64,000 nt of DNA from the NCBI RefSeq assembly GCF_900117425.1, contig NZ_FPEH01000032.1:186001-250000 (forward strand). The letters are read 5' to 3'. Below the pieces are notes generated by a model, which did no database searches, was not told the origin of the DNA, and saw only the letters and a list, made by a program, of their open reading frames with translations. Both the position numbers and the translations under genes were made by a program. This document shows, piece after piece, positions 1-8,284 of this stretch. The stretch is from Novosphingobium sp. NDB2Meth1. Lineage in GTDB: Bacteria > Pseudomonadota > Alphaproteobacteria > Sphingomonadales > Sphingomonadaceae. Numbering within the stretch: position 1 is the stretch's first letter; each line of letters starts with the position of its first letter.

Positions 1-15
1 GCGAGAGGATACCGC

Positions 16-801
16 GTGAGCAAGGACGAGCTGGGCCGGAAGGACTACGAGGAAGCGCTCGAGGGCATGCAGGGCGAACTCACCGCGATGGCGGGCTGGG
101 CGAGCCAGTGCGGCGCGCGCATCCTCGTGATCCTTGAGGGGCGCGACACGGCGGGCAAGACCGGCGCGATCCATGCGATCTCGCAGAAGCTCAATCCCCG
201 GCAGGTGCGCACCGCCGCCCTCCCTGCGCCGACCGAGCGCGAGAAGACGCAGTGGTACTTCCAGCGCTATGTCCCGCACCTGCCCGCTGGCGGCGAGATC
301 GTGCTGTTCGACCGCAGCTGGTACAACCGCGCCGGCGTCGAGAAAGTGATGGGTTTTGCCACCGACGCGCAAGTCGAGGCCTTCCTCGACGCCGCGCCGA
401 AGTTCGAGAAGCTGCTGGTCGAGGACGGGCTGCTGCTGTTCAAGTACTGGCTCACCTGCGATCAGGAAGAGCAGGAGGAACGGCTGGCCGAGCGGCACGA
501 GGATCCCGCCAAGCAGTGGAAGATTTCCCCGATCGATGTAGCGGCGCGCGGCAAGTACCGCGACTACACCAAGGCGCGCGAGGCTATGCTGGAGGCGACT
601 CACAGCAAACATGCGCCGTGGACTCTGGTCGATTTCAACGACCAGCGCCGGGGGCGGCTGACGCTGGTGCGCGATTTGCTGGATCGGCTGCCGGTGAGGC
701 CCGTCGAGCAGAAGGTTCCCGCGCTGCCACCACTCGACGAACCGCTGGCAAAGGAGCACTTCGGGGTGATCAAACCGCTGAAGCCCTATCCCGCCCCTTG
801 A
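16..801 (+). CDS. ppk2: Polyphosphate kinase 2 family protein (PPK2)
   Basis: Cytoplasmic kinase that transfers phosphate between polyphosphate and nucleoside (di)phosphates. The 261-aa protein has a P-loop EGRDTAGKTG (residues 41-50) and a Walker B/lid region EIVLFDRSWYNRAG (94-107), both diagnostic of PPK2. The usual P-loop is EGRDAAGKGG, so two positions differ (A to T, G to T). Length matches single-domain PPK2. The start is a GTG preceded by GAGAGGA at positions 3-9 with a 6-nt spacer. It lies next to the window edge, so upstream operon partners cannot be seen. Whether it prefers ADP, GDP or AMP cannot be told from sequence alone. Confidence 0.93.
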   Translation: MSKDELGRKDYEEALEGMQGELTAMAGWASQCGARILVILEGRDTAGKTGAIHAISQKLNPRQVRTAALPAPTEREKTQWYFQRYVPHLPAGGEIVLFDRSWYNRAGVEKVMGFATDAQVEAFLDAAPKFEKLLVEDGLLLFKYWLTCDQEEQEERLAERHEDPAKQWKISPIDVAARGKYRDYTKAREAMLEATHSKHAPWTLVDFNDQRRGRLTLVRDLLDRLPVRPVEQKVPALPPLDEPLAKEHFGVIKPLKPYPAP

Positions 802-905
802 CTTTTGCGCGATTCGCTCACAACGACCGGCGCCTGTCTGGCGGCGTGGCAACGCGCCGCCGCATTCGTTTTTGACGTGCGCACGCTAGTTTTCAGGATA
901 AAGTC

Positions 906-1073
906 ATGGCCAAGCCCACTACCGTCAAGATCCGCCTGGTCTCGACCGCCGACACCGGCTTCTTCTATGTGACGAAGAAGAACCCGCGCAACACCACCGA
1001 GAAGATGGTGTTCCGCAAGTATGACCCGGTGGCGCGCAAGCACGTCGAGTTCAAGGAAGCCAAGATCAAGTAA
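906..1073 (+). CDS. rpmG: 50S ribosomal protein L33
   Basis: A 55-residue basic protein beginning MAKPTTVKIRLVSTADTGFF, the signature N-terminus of proteobacterial L33, and ending in a Lys-rich tail. It is a component of the large ribosomal subunit near the E site. There are no Cys pairs, so this is the zinc-free form. The gene stands alone between ppk2 and lolA. Confidence 0.96.
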   Translation: MAKPTTVKIRLVSTADTGFFYVTKKNPRNTTEKMVFRKYDPVARKHVEFKEAKIK

Positions 1074-1138
1074 GCGGCGCATGGCCGCGGCGAGATAGTT
1101 CACGCCGGGTTCAATGCTCCTTCGGCAGTGGTATAGGG

Positions 1139-1813
1139 ATGACGATGACGCTCTCCCTTGCCCGCCGGCTTGCCGCCTCCCGCCCGTTTGTCGCCGCCGC
1201 GCTTCTTGCGTTGGCGGCGCCTGTCGTTTCTGTTGCCGCGCCTCCGCCAGCGGCGCCAACGACTGCGATCGATCCGCAAGTCGAGCAGGCGGTCGCGGCG
1301 CTGCGCGCGATCACCACGCTGCAGGCCGATTTCGTCCAGACCGACCGCAACGGCCAGCGGCTGACCGGCGTGCTCAGCATGCAGCGCCCCGGCAAGATCC
1401 GCTTCCAGTATCAGCCGGGCATTCCCCTGCTGATCGTCTCTGACGGGTCTGCGCTCACGCTGATCGACTACGAAGTGCGGCAAGTGCAGCGCTGGCCGAT
1501 CAAGAACAGCCCGCTAGGCGCGCTGCTCGATCCCAACAAGGACGTCGCGCGCTTCGCCACGCTCAATCCCACCGGGCATTCCGAAGTGATCAGCCTTGAT
1601 GTGCGCGATCCGCGTCATCCGGAATACGGCTCGATCACGATGATCATGCTCAAGAAGCCGAGCGCACCGGGCGGGTGGGAGCTCAACAGCTGGGTCGCGC
1701 TCGATTCGCAGAACCGGCGGACCACGGTGCGGCTGACGAATCAGCGCTATGGCGTGGCGCTGCCCTCCAACACCTTCCGCTGGACCGATCCGCGCGGGTC
1801 CGGGCGCAAGTAA
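1139..1813 (+). CDS. lolA: Outer-membrane lipoprotein carrier protein LolA family
   Basis: Periplasmic chaperone that carries lipoproteins from the LolCDE complex to the outer membrane. The 224-aa protein has a basic N-terminus and a hydrophobic signal peptide (about residues 1-33), then the LolA core with LQADFVQTDRNG and GVLSMQRPGKIRFQY near residues 60-90 (the ADF-Q and P-G-K-I-R-F-Y pattern of the family). The Ala/Pro-rich linker after the signal peptide is typical of alphaproteobacterial LolA. It is followed by a 211-nt gap ending in a strong terminator. Confidence 0.9.
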   Translation: MTMTLSLARRLAASRPFVAAALLALAAPVVSVAAPPPAAPTTAIDPQVEQAVAALRAITTLQADFVQTDRNGQRLTGVLSMQRPGKIRFQYQPGIPLLIVSDGSALTLIDYEVRQVQRWPIKNSPLGALLDPNKDVARFATLNPTGHSEVISLDVRDPRHPEYGSITMIMLKKPSAPGGWELNSWVALDSQNRRTTVRLTNQRYGVALPSNTFRWTDPRGSGRK

Positions 1814-2024
1814 GCATCGGTTCGTCGCAGCCGTGCAAAATGCCGTCACGATCCTGCGACAATTTGCGACCACTTTGGGTCTACCCTGAAGGGGCCGTTC
1901 ATCCGCCAGCAAGCGGAACGATCCTAGAAAGGGCTGGTCAAGACGGCACCGACCGGGTTCGCCCCCCCCTGTTACCCGGTCCACAATCCCCCGCCGTCTG
2001 ACAGCGTGACGAACGCAGAAGGAA

Positions 2025-2058
2025 CCCTCGGACCATGCCCCCGGTCCGAGGGTTTTTT
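2025..2058 (+). terminator. Strong intrinsic terminator
   Basis: A perfect 10-bp stem, CCCTCGGACC (2025-2034) pairing with GGTCCGAGGG (2043-2052), with an 8-nt loop, directly followed by six T (2053-2058). It lies 211 nt after lolA and 60 nt before xthA, so it ends either the lolA message or a separate short transcript from 1814-2058. The gap 1814-2024 has no ORF that I can support. Confidence 0.88.
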
Positions 2059-2119
2059 CGTTCTGCGCTTGCCCGCCGCGCCGCTTGCCGCTGCTGGCCA
2101 AGGCTCCTAAAGCCCGCGC

Positions 2120-2923
2120 ATGGCCTCCCCGACCCTCTCCATCGCCACCTGGAACATCAATTCGGTGCGGCTGCGCATCGATCAGGTCGCCCGTTTCCTC
2201 GCCGAGCAGCAGCCCGACGTGCTGTGCCTGCAAGAGATCAAGACGGCCGAATCGCTGTTCCCGCACGATGTGTTCGAGCAGCTGGGCTACACCCACCGCG
2301 CGGTGCATGGGCAGAAGGGCTACCACGGTGTCGCGACCGTCAGCCGCGTGCCGATCCGCGAGCTGAACCGCCACGACTGGCAGGCCAATGGCGAAGCGCG
2401 GCATGTCGGCGTGGAAGTGCTGACGCCGGAGGGCGGGCTGATCCTCGAGAACGTCTATATCCCGGCGGGCGGCGACATCCCTGACCCGGAGGCCAATCCC
2501 AAGTTCGGCCAGAAGCTCGCCTTTCTCGAACGGATGACGCAGTGGGCCGGTGCGATCGAGCGTCCGACCTTGATCGTGGGGGACTTCAACATCGCCCCGC
2601 TCGATTGCGATGTCTATGACCACAAGGCGCTGCTCAAGGTCGTCAGCCACACGCCGCAGGAAGTCGCCGCGCTCGGCGCATTCGGCGCGGCGCATGGCTG
2701 GGTCGATCTGGGACGCAAGCATCTCCCCGCGCCGCAGCGCAACTATTCGTGGTGGTCCTACCGCTCCTACTGGCGCGACAAGGATCAGGGGCGGCGGCTT
2801 GACCACATGTGGGCCTCTCCCGCGCTGGCGGACAAGTCGGCGGCGCACCGCATTGTCGAAGAGACACGCAAGTGGGATCAGCCTTCCGACCACGTGCCGC
2901 TGATCACGGAGTTCGCGCTTTGA
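2120..2923 (+). CDS. xthA: Exodeoxyribonuclease III
   Basis: AP endonuclease and 3'-5' exonuclease of base-excision repair. The 267-aa protein carries all the EEP-family motifs in order: WNINSVR (11-17), LQEIKT with the metal-binding Glu39, the Tyr of NVYIPAGG, VGDFNIAP with the catalytic Asp and Asn, the RLDHMW block, and SDHVPL with the catalytic His258. Its TGA stop overlaps the start of ribA by 4 nt, so the two are probably translationally coupled. Confidence 0.97.
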   Translation: MASPTLSIATWNINSVRLRIDQVARFLAEQQPDVLCLQEIKTAESLFPHDVFEQLGYTHRAVHGQKGYHGVATVSRVPIRELNRHDWQANGEARHVGVEVLTPEGGLILENVYIPAGGDIPDPEANPKFGQKLAFLERMTQWAGAIERPTLIVGDFNIAPLDCDVYDHKALLKVVSHTPQEVAALGAFGAAHGWVDLGRKHLPAPQRNYSWWSYRSYWRDKDQGRRLDHMWASPALADKSAAHRIVEETRKWDQPSDHVPLITEFAL

Positions 2924-3990
2924 GCGGAAATCCGCGCGCGGCGGCGCTCGCGCTCGATGCGCTGCGCCATGGCTGGGCGATCCGCGTCGAGGCGGCGGAT
3001 GGTTCGCTCGATCTGCTCCCGGCGGAGACGGCGTTCGTGCAGCCGGGGCTCTACGCCGCGCGGCTGCTGATTTCCGATGCCCGCGCCGCCACGCTCAAGC
3101 TCGCCAACCAGCGCGATGCGGCCGCGCCGCACATGCCGGTGATGATCCACGGCGCCGAGCCCTTCTCGCTCCACGCCGCGCGCACCTTGGCCGATCCGGC
3201 GCTCGATCTCGCCGAGCCGATGCGCGGGCCGTTCCGCGCCGATCCCTGCCCGGCGCAGGCTGCGGCCGTGGCGGCGATGGAGCTGGCACGGCTGGCGGGT
3301 ATCCTGCCAGCGTTCATGGTGGCGACCGGCGTGGAAGCGGCGGCGACGGTTTCGGCGGATGACCTTGCCGCGTTCAAGGACCCGCTGGAGCTCACCATCC
3401 AGGCCCGCGCGCGGCTGCCGGTCGATGCATGCGAGCACGCCGAGATCATCGCCTTCCGCGCGCGCGACGACCTGCGCGAGCATGTCGCGCTGGTGATCGG
3501 CACGCAGAGCGGGGATCACGTGCCGCTGGTACGGCTTCACAGCGAATGCCTGACGGGCGACGTGCTCGGCAGCCTCAAGTGCGATTGCGGCCCGCAGCTT
3601 GATGCGGCGCTCGCGCGCATGGCGGAGGAAGCCAATGCGGGCGGCTGGGGCCTGCTGCTCTACCTCAGGCAGGAAGGGCGCGGGATCGGCCTCATCAACA
3701 AGCTGCGCGCCTATGAGCTGCAGGATCAGGGCTTCGATACGGTGGATGCCAACGAACGGCTGGGCCTGCCCAGCGAAGCGCGCGATTTCCCGGTCGCGGC
3801 GCGGATGCTCGATCTGCTGGGCGTGGGGGCGGTGCGGCTGCTCACCAACAACCCGGCCAAGGTCGCCGCGCTGGAAGCCGTGGGCGTGACGGTGGCCGAA
3901 CGCGTGGCGCACCAGCTGCCGGCGAACCCGCACAACGCGCGCTATCTCGATACCAAGCGCGACCGGACAGGGCATCTGCTTAAAAGGTAG
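2920..3990 (+). CDS. ribA: GTP cyclohydrolase II with N-terminal extension
   Basis: Catalyses the first committed step of riboflavin synthesis (GTP to a diaminopyrimidine). I chose the TTG at 2920, which overlaps the xthA stop (TTGA), giving 356 aa. The C-terminal ~200 residues are canonical RibA: HSECLTGD (207-214), zinc Cys210, Cys221 and Cys223, the RQEGRGIGL loop, and the LTNNPAK GTP-binding block. The first ~150 residues form an extra domain without the DHBP-synthase active-site motifs. Such an extension is usual in alphaproteobacterial RibA and its role is not clear. The last codons lie inside a REP-like repeat. Confidence 0.93.
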   Translation: MSGNPRAAALALDALRHGWAIRVEAADGSLDLLPAETAFVQPGLYAARLLISDARAATLKLANQRDAAAPHMPVMIHGAEPFSLHAARTLADPALDLAEPMRGPFRADPCPAQAAAVAAMELARLAGILPAFMVATGVEAAATVSADDLAAFKDPLELTIQARARLPVDACEHAEIIAFRARDDLREHVALVIGTQSGDHVPLVRLHSECLTGDVLGSLKCDCGPQLDAALARMAEEANAGGWGLLLYLRQEGRGIGLINKLRAYELQDQGFDTVDANERLGLPSEARDFPVAARMLDLLGVGAVRLLTNNPAKVAALEAVGVTVAERVAHQLPANPHNARYLDTKRDRTGHLLKR

Positions 3991-4085
3991 GGACAGTCCC
4001 TATCTTTCAGACATCGAAGCTCGACGCGCTATTTCCTTTTTTTCAATGTGATAGATCGCAATAAACAGGGACTGTCCCTATTTTA
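3981..4085. repeat. REP-like inverted repeat pair at the end of ribA
   Basis: Two inverted copies of TAAAA-(GG)-TAGGGACAGTCCCTA: the left copy is at 3981-4002 and the right at 4067-4085 (AGGGACTGTCCCTATTTTA). Each arm is itself palindromic (GGGAC-A-GTCCC), and the ~65 nt between them are AT-richer than the surroundings. The left arm supplies the last codons and stop of ribA. Repeats of this type are known next to RAYT transposases; no such gene is in this window. Confidence 0.8.
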
Positions 4086-4090
4086 GCGCA

Positions 4091-4534
4091 TCAGAGGTCG
4101 CCGCGTTCGAGTTCGAGGAGTTCGGGCGGCAGGCGCAGGGTTTTCGCCGCCAGCCGGGTTTCAAGCAACAGCAGCACCAGCGCGACCATCAGCAGCGCGA
4201 TGGCGAGAACGAAGGTAGCGGCGATGACGATGCCGAGATCTGCACCTGCCAGCTCGCTCAGGAACAGCGCCGCCACGGTCGTGCCGATGGCGAGGCCGCT
4301 GATCACAAGGCACAGCAGCGCGCGGCCGATATGGGCGATGCGCCGGTCGATGACGCGCATTTCGGCCACAACGCCGTCGTGCTCGCTGCCCTTGGTGCCG
4401 GCGTGCAGCGTCTGCAGGTGGCGCGAACGATCGACCATCCGCGCAAGGCGGGCGGTCAGGATGTTCATGATGTTGCCGATGGCGACGAGCACGAAGACGG
4501 GCGCCAGCGCGAGCTGGATCGTCTGCGCCAGCAT
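4091..4534 (-). CDS. DUF2721 family membrane protein
   Basis: A 147-aa protein beginning MLAQTIQLALAPVFVLVAIG. It has one hydrophobic segment at about 5-25, a cytoplasmic stretch with MNILTARLARMVDRSRHL (the DUF2721 hallmark), and two more hydrophobic helices (about 72-95 and 100-125). The function of the family is unknown. The start lies 10 nt after the manA stop on the same strand, so it is probably the last gene of the manC-manA transcript. Confidence 0.82.
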   Translation of the reverse strand: MLAQTIQLALAPVFVLVAIGNIMNILTARLARMVDRSRHLQTLHAGTKGSEHDGVVAEMRVIDRRIAHIGRALLCLVISGLAIGTTVAALFLSELAGADLGIVIAATFVLAIALLMVALVLLLLETRLAAKTLRLPPELLELERGDL

Positions 4535-4544
4535 GACCGGGTGC

Positions 4545-5348
4545 TCAGGCTGCACGAACAAGGATGCTCTGGCTTTCCGGGCTGAAGGTGATCGCCGACG
4601 CCGAAGCGGCATAAGCGCATTCGCCGGGACGCACGACCTGCTGGCCCAATTCGAGCTCGCCGCGGCGGGGCAGCACCAGCAGCGGGCCGTCATACTCCTC
4701 CAGCAGCGCGGCATCGGGCACACCTTCCACCCGGTGTGCGGTGAAATAGCGCCCGCGCGCCAGCTCCACCGTGCCGGTCGGCGCAAGGTGCCGATGAAGC
4801 GCGGCGGCATAGGGCTCACCCTTCGCCACTGCGATCCCCTTGTCGAGATGCAGCCGACGCGGGCGGCCATAGTCGTAGAGGCGGTAGGTGATGTTCGAGT
4901 TCTGCTGGATTTCGATCAGGCTGACCCCGGCGCCGATGGCATGGACCGTGCCCGCCGGAATATAGAAGAAATCGCCCGCCTGCACTGGATGCCAGACCAT
5001 CAGATCCTCGATGCTGCCATCGAGCGCTGCGGCGCGCATGGCGTCGGCACTCAGCTCGCCATGAAAGCCGATGCCGAGCGTGGCGCCGGGCTCCGCGTCA
5101 ATCACCAGCCAGCACTCTTCCTTGCCCGTATCGTATTCACCGAGATCCTTGGCCTGCGCGTCATCGGGGTGGACCTGCACCGAAAGCTTCTCGCTGGTGA
5201 AGATGTACTTCACGAGCAGCGAATAGACCTCCTCGACGGGCTCGAACCAGATCTCGCCGATCCGCTTGCCGAAAGGCACCATGAACGGGGCGGGCAGCTG
5301 GCTGCGCCCCCACGGCTTTTCGACGGTGCGGATGGCAAGTTCGCTCAT
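4545..5348 (-). CDS. manA: Mannose-6-phosphate isomerase, class I
   Basis: Interconverts fructose-6-P and mannose-6-P, feeding GDP-mannose for polysaccharides. The 267-aa protein has the zinc-binding cupin motifs KLSVQVHPDD (about 54-63), GKEECWLVIDAEPGA, and FFYIPAGTVHAIGAGVSLIEIQQ. The length is that of the short class I enzymes. The ATG overlaps the manC stop by 4 nt (ATGA), which means an operon with tightly coupled translation. Confidence 0.93.
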   Translation of the reverse strand: MSELAIRTVEKPWGRSQLPAPFMVPFGKRIGEIWFEPVEEVYSLLVKYIFTSEKLSVQVHPDDAQAKDLGEYDTGKEECWLVIDAEPGATLGIGFHGELSADAMRAAALDGSIEDLMVWHPVQAGDFFYIPAGTVHAIGAGVSLIEIQQNSNITYRLYDYGRPRRLHLDKGIAVAKGEPYAAALHRHLAPTGTVELARGRYFTAHRVEGVPDAALLEEYDGPLLVLPRRGELELGQQVVRPGECAYAASASAITFSPESQSILVRAA

Positions 5349-6385
5349 TGGTTCACGGCTCCCGCAAGCTTGCCCACTTTCTGCGCCCCGGCGGCAGAGC
5401 AGACGAGCACTTCGTCCTTGTCGACCACGACGATCAGGTCACTCGCCCCGATGACCGAGACGCGCGGGCCGTCGCTGTCGACGAGAACATTGGTGCAATC
5501 GACCAGTTCCGCCCGCCCGCGCGCGGCGTTGCCGCCCTCGTCGCGATCGAGCGCTTCGTGGAGCGCCTGCCAGTTGCCGATATCGGACCATGCCATCGCG
5601 GCAGGCACCATCGCGGCGTGGGCGGTGTTTTCCATCACGGCATAGTCGACCGATTCGCCCTCGATCCGCGCGAAAGCGGCGGCATCCGGATGGAAGCGCA
5701 TGCCGTCCTCACGGCCCTCGGCAACCGCGGCGCGTACGGCTTCGAACAAGGCGGGGCGATGGGCGGCCAGTTCGGCAAGGAATGTGCCGGCGCGGAAGGC
5801 GAAGATGCCGCCGTTCCAGGCGTAGCCGCCGTCTGCCAGGAAGCCCATCGCGCGCTGGAGATCGGGCTTTTCGACGAACTGCGCCACCGCGAAACCGCCG
5901 GAGCCGGGGATGGCATCGCCGCGCCTCAGATAACCGAAACCGGTCTCGGGCGCGGTCGCCGCGATTCCGAAGGAGACGAGCCAGCCGCCCCGGGCCAGCG
6001 CCGCCGCTTCGCGCGCGGCGGCCTGGAAGGCCTCGACATCGCCGATGTGGTGGTCGCTCGGGCAGACCAGCATGACCGCGTCTTCGGGCAGGCGCAGCGC
6101 CGCGAGCGCGATGGCGGCGGCGGTGTTCTTGCCTTCGGGTTCGACGATCACCGTGCTGTGCGCCGGATCGGGCAGCTGTGCCTCGACATGCTCGATATGC
6201 GCGGTGCCGGTTACGACGATCGGCGCGCCGAATCCGGCCTCGGCCGGGCAGCGCAGCACGGTCGCCTCGAACAGCGTGGTATCGCCGACCAGCGGCAGGA
6301 ACGGCTTGGGGCAGGTCTTGCGCGAACGCGGCCAGAGACGTGTGCCGCTTCCGCCGCACAGAACAACGGGAATAATCGTATCCAT
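5345..6385 (-). CDS. manC: Mannose-1-phosphate guanylyltransferase
   Basis: Makes GDP-mannose from mannose-1-P and GTP. The chosen start gives MDTIIPVVLCGGSGTRLWPRS, with the pyrophosphorylase signature GGSGTRLWP(x)SR and KPF a few residues later. At 346 aa it is the single-domain form; the isomerase is the separate manA gene. An open frame extends upstream of this ATG but has no family similarity and no family-like start. It is first in the manC-manA-DUF2721 cluster. Confidence 0.94.
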   Translation of the reverse strand: MDTIIPVVLCGGSGTRLWPRSRKTCPKPFLPLVGDTTLFEATVLRCPAEAGFGAPIVVTGTAHIEHVEAQLPDPAHSTVIVEPEGKNTAAAIALAALRLPEDAVMLVCPSDHHIGDVEAFQAAAREAAALARGGWLVSFGIAATAPETGFGYLRRGDAIPGSGGFAVAQFVEKPDLQRAMGFLADGGYAWNGGIFAFRAGTFLAELAAHRPALFEAVRAAVAEGREDGMRFHPDAAAFARIEGESVDYAVMENTAHAAMVPAAMAWSDIGNWQALHEALDRDEGGNAARGRAELVDCTNVLVDSDGPRVSVIGASDLIVVVDKDEVLVCSAAGAQKVGKLAGAVNQ

Positions 6386-6486
6386 CAGGTTCCTGTGTCT
6401 TAGGTTGTGAACCGAGCCGACTGCGGCGCCGATCCCGCTTTTGCCATAACCTAGGTATATGTCACGGCAATGTTGCACTGCATCAC

Positions 6487-7230
6487 TTATGGCGCAAACC
6501 ATCGTTGTTGCCAGCCGAATTCGGATGCAATCGGAGTACCGGCGCGGTCGGTCGCAGGGCGAAAACGGAAACGTTCGGTAGCAAGACGGCAGGTGATGGC
6601 ATCGGCTTCCGGGTCCGGGCTGGCTTGGTGGATGCGGCAACCGTGGACACGGCCATCGGTGCCGACGGTGAGCACGACGACAACGCTCTTGCCCAGCCGA
6701 AGGTTGCGGGTGCGCGCGGGATAATCGCGCGTGGCGGTAATATCGCCCGCGATCTTGACCGCACGGCCGGCGCCCGATCCTGCGCCGTCACCACTGCCGC
6801 CTGCTCCGGTGCCCGCCCCCGCATTGCCACCGCCGGTGCCGCTGCCTGCACCGGCGGCACCGGACTTGGTGGCATCTCCGGTCGAGGCGACAGGCGCGGC
6901 GGCCATCGCCTTGTTGGGGATCTGCGCGGGGGGCGCGGCGACCGGCTTGGGCTTGGCGCGTTTGGCAGCGGCGCCCTCGGCGCCGGCGGGTTCCGGCGTG
7001 GGGACGGGATTGGCAGGCGGTGGCGGCGGAGCTGGCGGATCGAGCGGGACCGAATACGCCGCTGTTGCAGCATCCTGGATCAGCGTGATCGCGCCGCTCG
7101 CGAGGCCGGTGAGAATCGCGAAACCAAGCCCCACGTGCAGCAGCGCAACCGCCAGCAGCAGCCAGAGGCGGGTCCTGCGGCTGAGCGCGGGGCGGTCGCT
7201 AAAGCGGGTGCTCGCCAGAATGTCGCTCAT
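6487..7230 (-). CDS. TonB-family protein (energy transducer-like)
   Basis: A 247-aa inner-membrane protein with a cytoplasmic N-terminus, one membrane helix at about 22-44, a Pro/Ala/Gly-rich periplasmic linker (about 65-160) and a C-terminal TonB-like domain (about 165-247) with DYPARTRNLRLGKSVVVVLTV and RVHGCRI. It is one of three TonB-C-domain genes in the window. No ExbB/ExbD genes are nearby, so it must share a system encoded elsewhere or act in another role. Confidence 0.8.
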   Translation of the reverse strand: MSDILASTRFSDRPALSRRTRLWLLLAVALLHVGLGFAILTGLASGAITLIQDAATAAYSVPLDPPAPPPPPANPVPTPEPAGAEGAAAKRAKPKPVAAPPAQIPNKAMAAAPVASTGDATKSGAAGAGSGTGGGNAGAGTGAGGSGDGAGSGAGRAVKIAGDITATRDYPARTRNLRLGKSVVVVLTVGTDGRVHGCRIHQASPDPEADAITCRLATERFRFRPATDRAGTPIASEFGWQQRWFAP

Positions 7231-7284
7231 CGGCTGGCACCTTAGTGGAAGCGGGGCCGCACCGGAATCCCTCGGGCGATGAAC

Positions 7285-8070
7285 TCAGTCAGCGAGAAAG
7301 CTGTCTTCCCGCGCCAGCGAGACGAGCCGCAAGCCGTGCGCGGCGGCCTGCTCCGCCGCCAGTGTGGAAGCGGCCGAGATCGTGACCAGCAGCGGACAGC
7401 CGGCAACCACCGCCTTCTGCACCAGTTCGAAGCTGCAGCGGGCGGTGAGGACGATGAAGCCATCCCCGGCATTGAGGCCAGCCTGCGCCATCGCGCCGAG
7501 CAGCTTGTCGAACGCGTTGTGGCGGCCGACGTCCTCGCGCACCAGCCGCACGGTGCCGTCGGGATCACAGAACGCGGCGGCATGGACGGCGCGCGTGGCT
7601 TGCCCCAGCGGCTGAAGTGCCGGGAGTGCCACAACGGCGCGGAAGATCGCTTCATCATCCACAGCGAGCTTGCCCTCGACCGGCGGCAACGGGCGCAGCA
7701 CTTGTTCGAGGCTTTCGATCCCGCAAAGTCCGCAGCTCCCTTCGGCAAGGCGCAGGCGGACGCGCTCCATCAGCGGGGCGGCATCATCGGCGGCGAGCTG
7801 GATACGCAGTATCCAGCCGCCGGCGGGGACTTCGTTCGCCTCGGTAGAGAGGAGCTGCGAGGGAGACGCGATCAGCTGTTCGGAGAGGCAGAAACCCAGC
7901 GCGTAGTCGGCAAGGTCAGACGGCGTCGCCATCATCACGGCATAGCCGAGACCGTTGATCTCGATCGCCACGGGCGCTTCGATGGCGAGCAGCCGCTCGC
8001 GCGGGGCGGGCGCGCGGCCATCGGCAAAGTGCTCGGCAAATGTATGCGCGAGGGCGGCCTTACCCGGCAT
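7285..8070 (-). CDS. fdhD: Formate dehydrogenase accessory sulfurtransferase FdhD
   Basis: Transfers sulfur to the molybdenum cofactor of formate dehydrogenase. I chose the ATG at 8070 (MPGKAALAHTF), which overlaps the 3' end of fdsD by 11 nt, giving 261 aa. The CGLCG motif (in SCGLCGIESLEQ) is the conserved FdhD Cys-x-x-Cys loop, and REDVGRHNAFDKLLGA and TARCSFELVQKA are family signatures. In fdsGBACD clusters this gene is called fdsC. It is the last gene of the formate dehydrogenase operon. Confidence 0.93.
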   Translation of the reverse strand: MPGKAALAHTFAEHFADGRAPAPRERLLAIEAPVAIEINGLGYAVMMATPSDLADYALGFCLSEQLIASPSQLLSTEANEVPAGGWILRIQLAADDAAPLMERVRLRLAEGSCGLCGIESLEQVLRPLPPVEGKLAVDDEAIFRAVVALPALQPLGQATRAVHAAAFCDPDGTVRLVREDVGRHNAFDKLLGAMAQAGLNAGDGFIVLTARCSFELVQKAVVAGCPLLVTISAASTLAAEQAAAHGLRLVSLAREDSFLAD

Positions 8071-8284
8071 GAGCCGCAAGCCGGTCGAGCGCGGCACGCG
8101 CCACCGGATCGAGGGCGGCGCCTTGCGGGCCGTCCAGTACGGCAAACACGTCAGCCTTCATCCGCGGCGACCAGAACGCATGGATATGATCGGCGATCAT
8201 CGCCACCGGATCGGGATCATGCGTCATGTTCCGGGCGATCTGGTTGGCCATGTAGATCAGCTTTTCGGTGGTATGCGCGCTCAT
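8060..8284 (-). CDS. fdsD: Formate dehydrogenase delta subunit
   Basis: A 74-aa small subunit with the family pattern EKLIYMANQIARNM and HIHAFWSPRMK. In soluble NAD-dependent formate dehydrogenases the delta subunit is needed for an active complex. The start overlaps the fdsA stop by 4 nt and the end overlaps fdhD, so fdsA, fdsD and fdhD are translationally coupled. Confidence 0.93.
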   Translation of the reverse strand: MSAHTTEKLIYMANQIARNMTHDPDPVAMIADHIHAFWSPRMKADVFAVLDGPQGAALDPVARAALDRLAAHAG

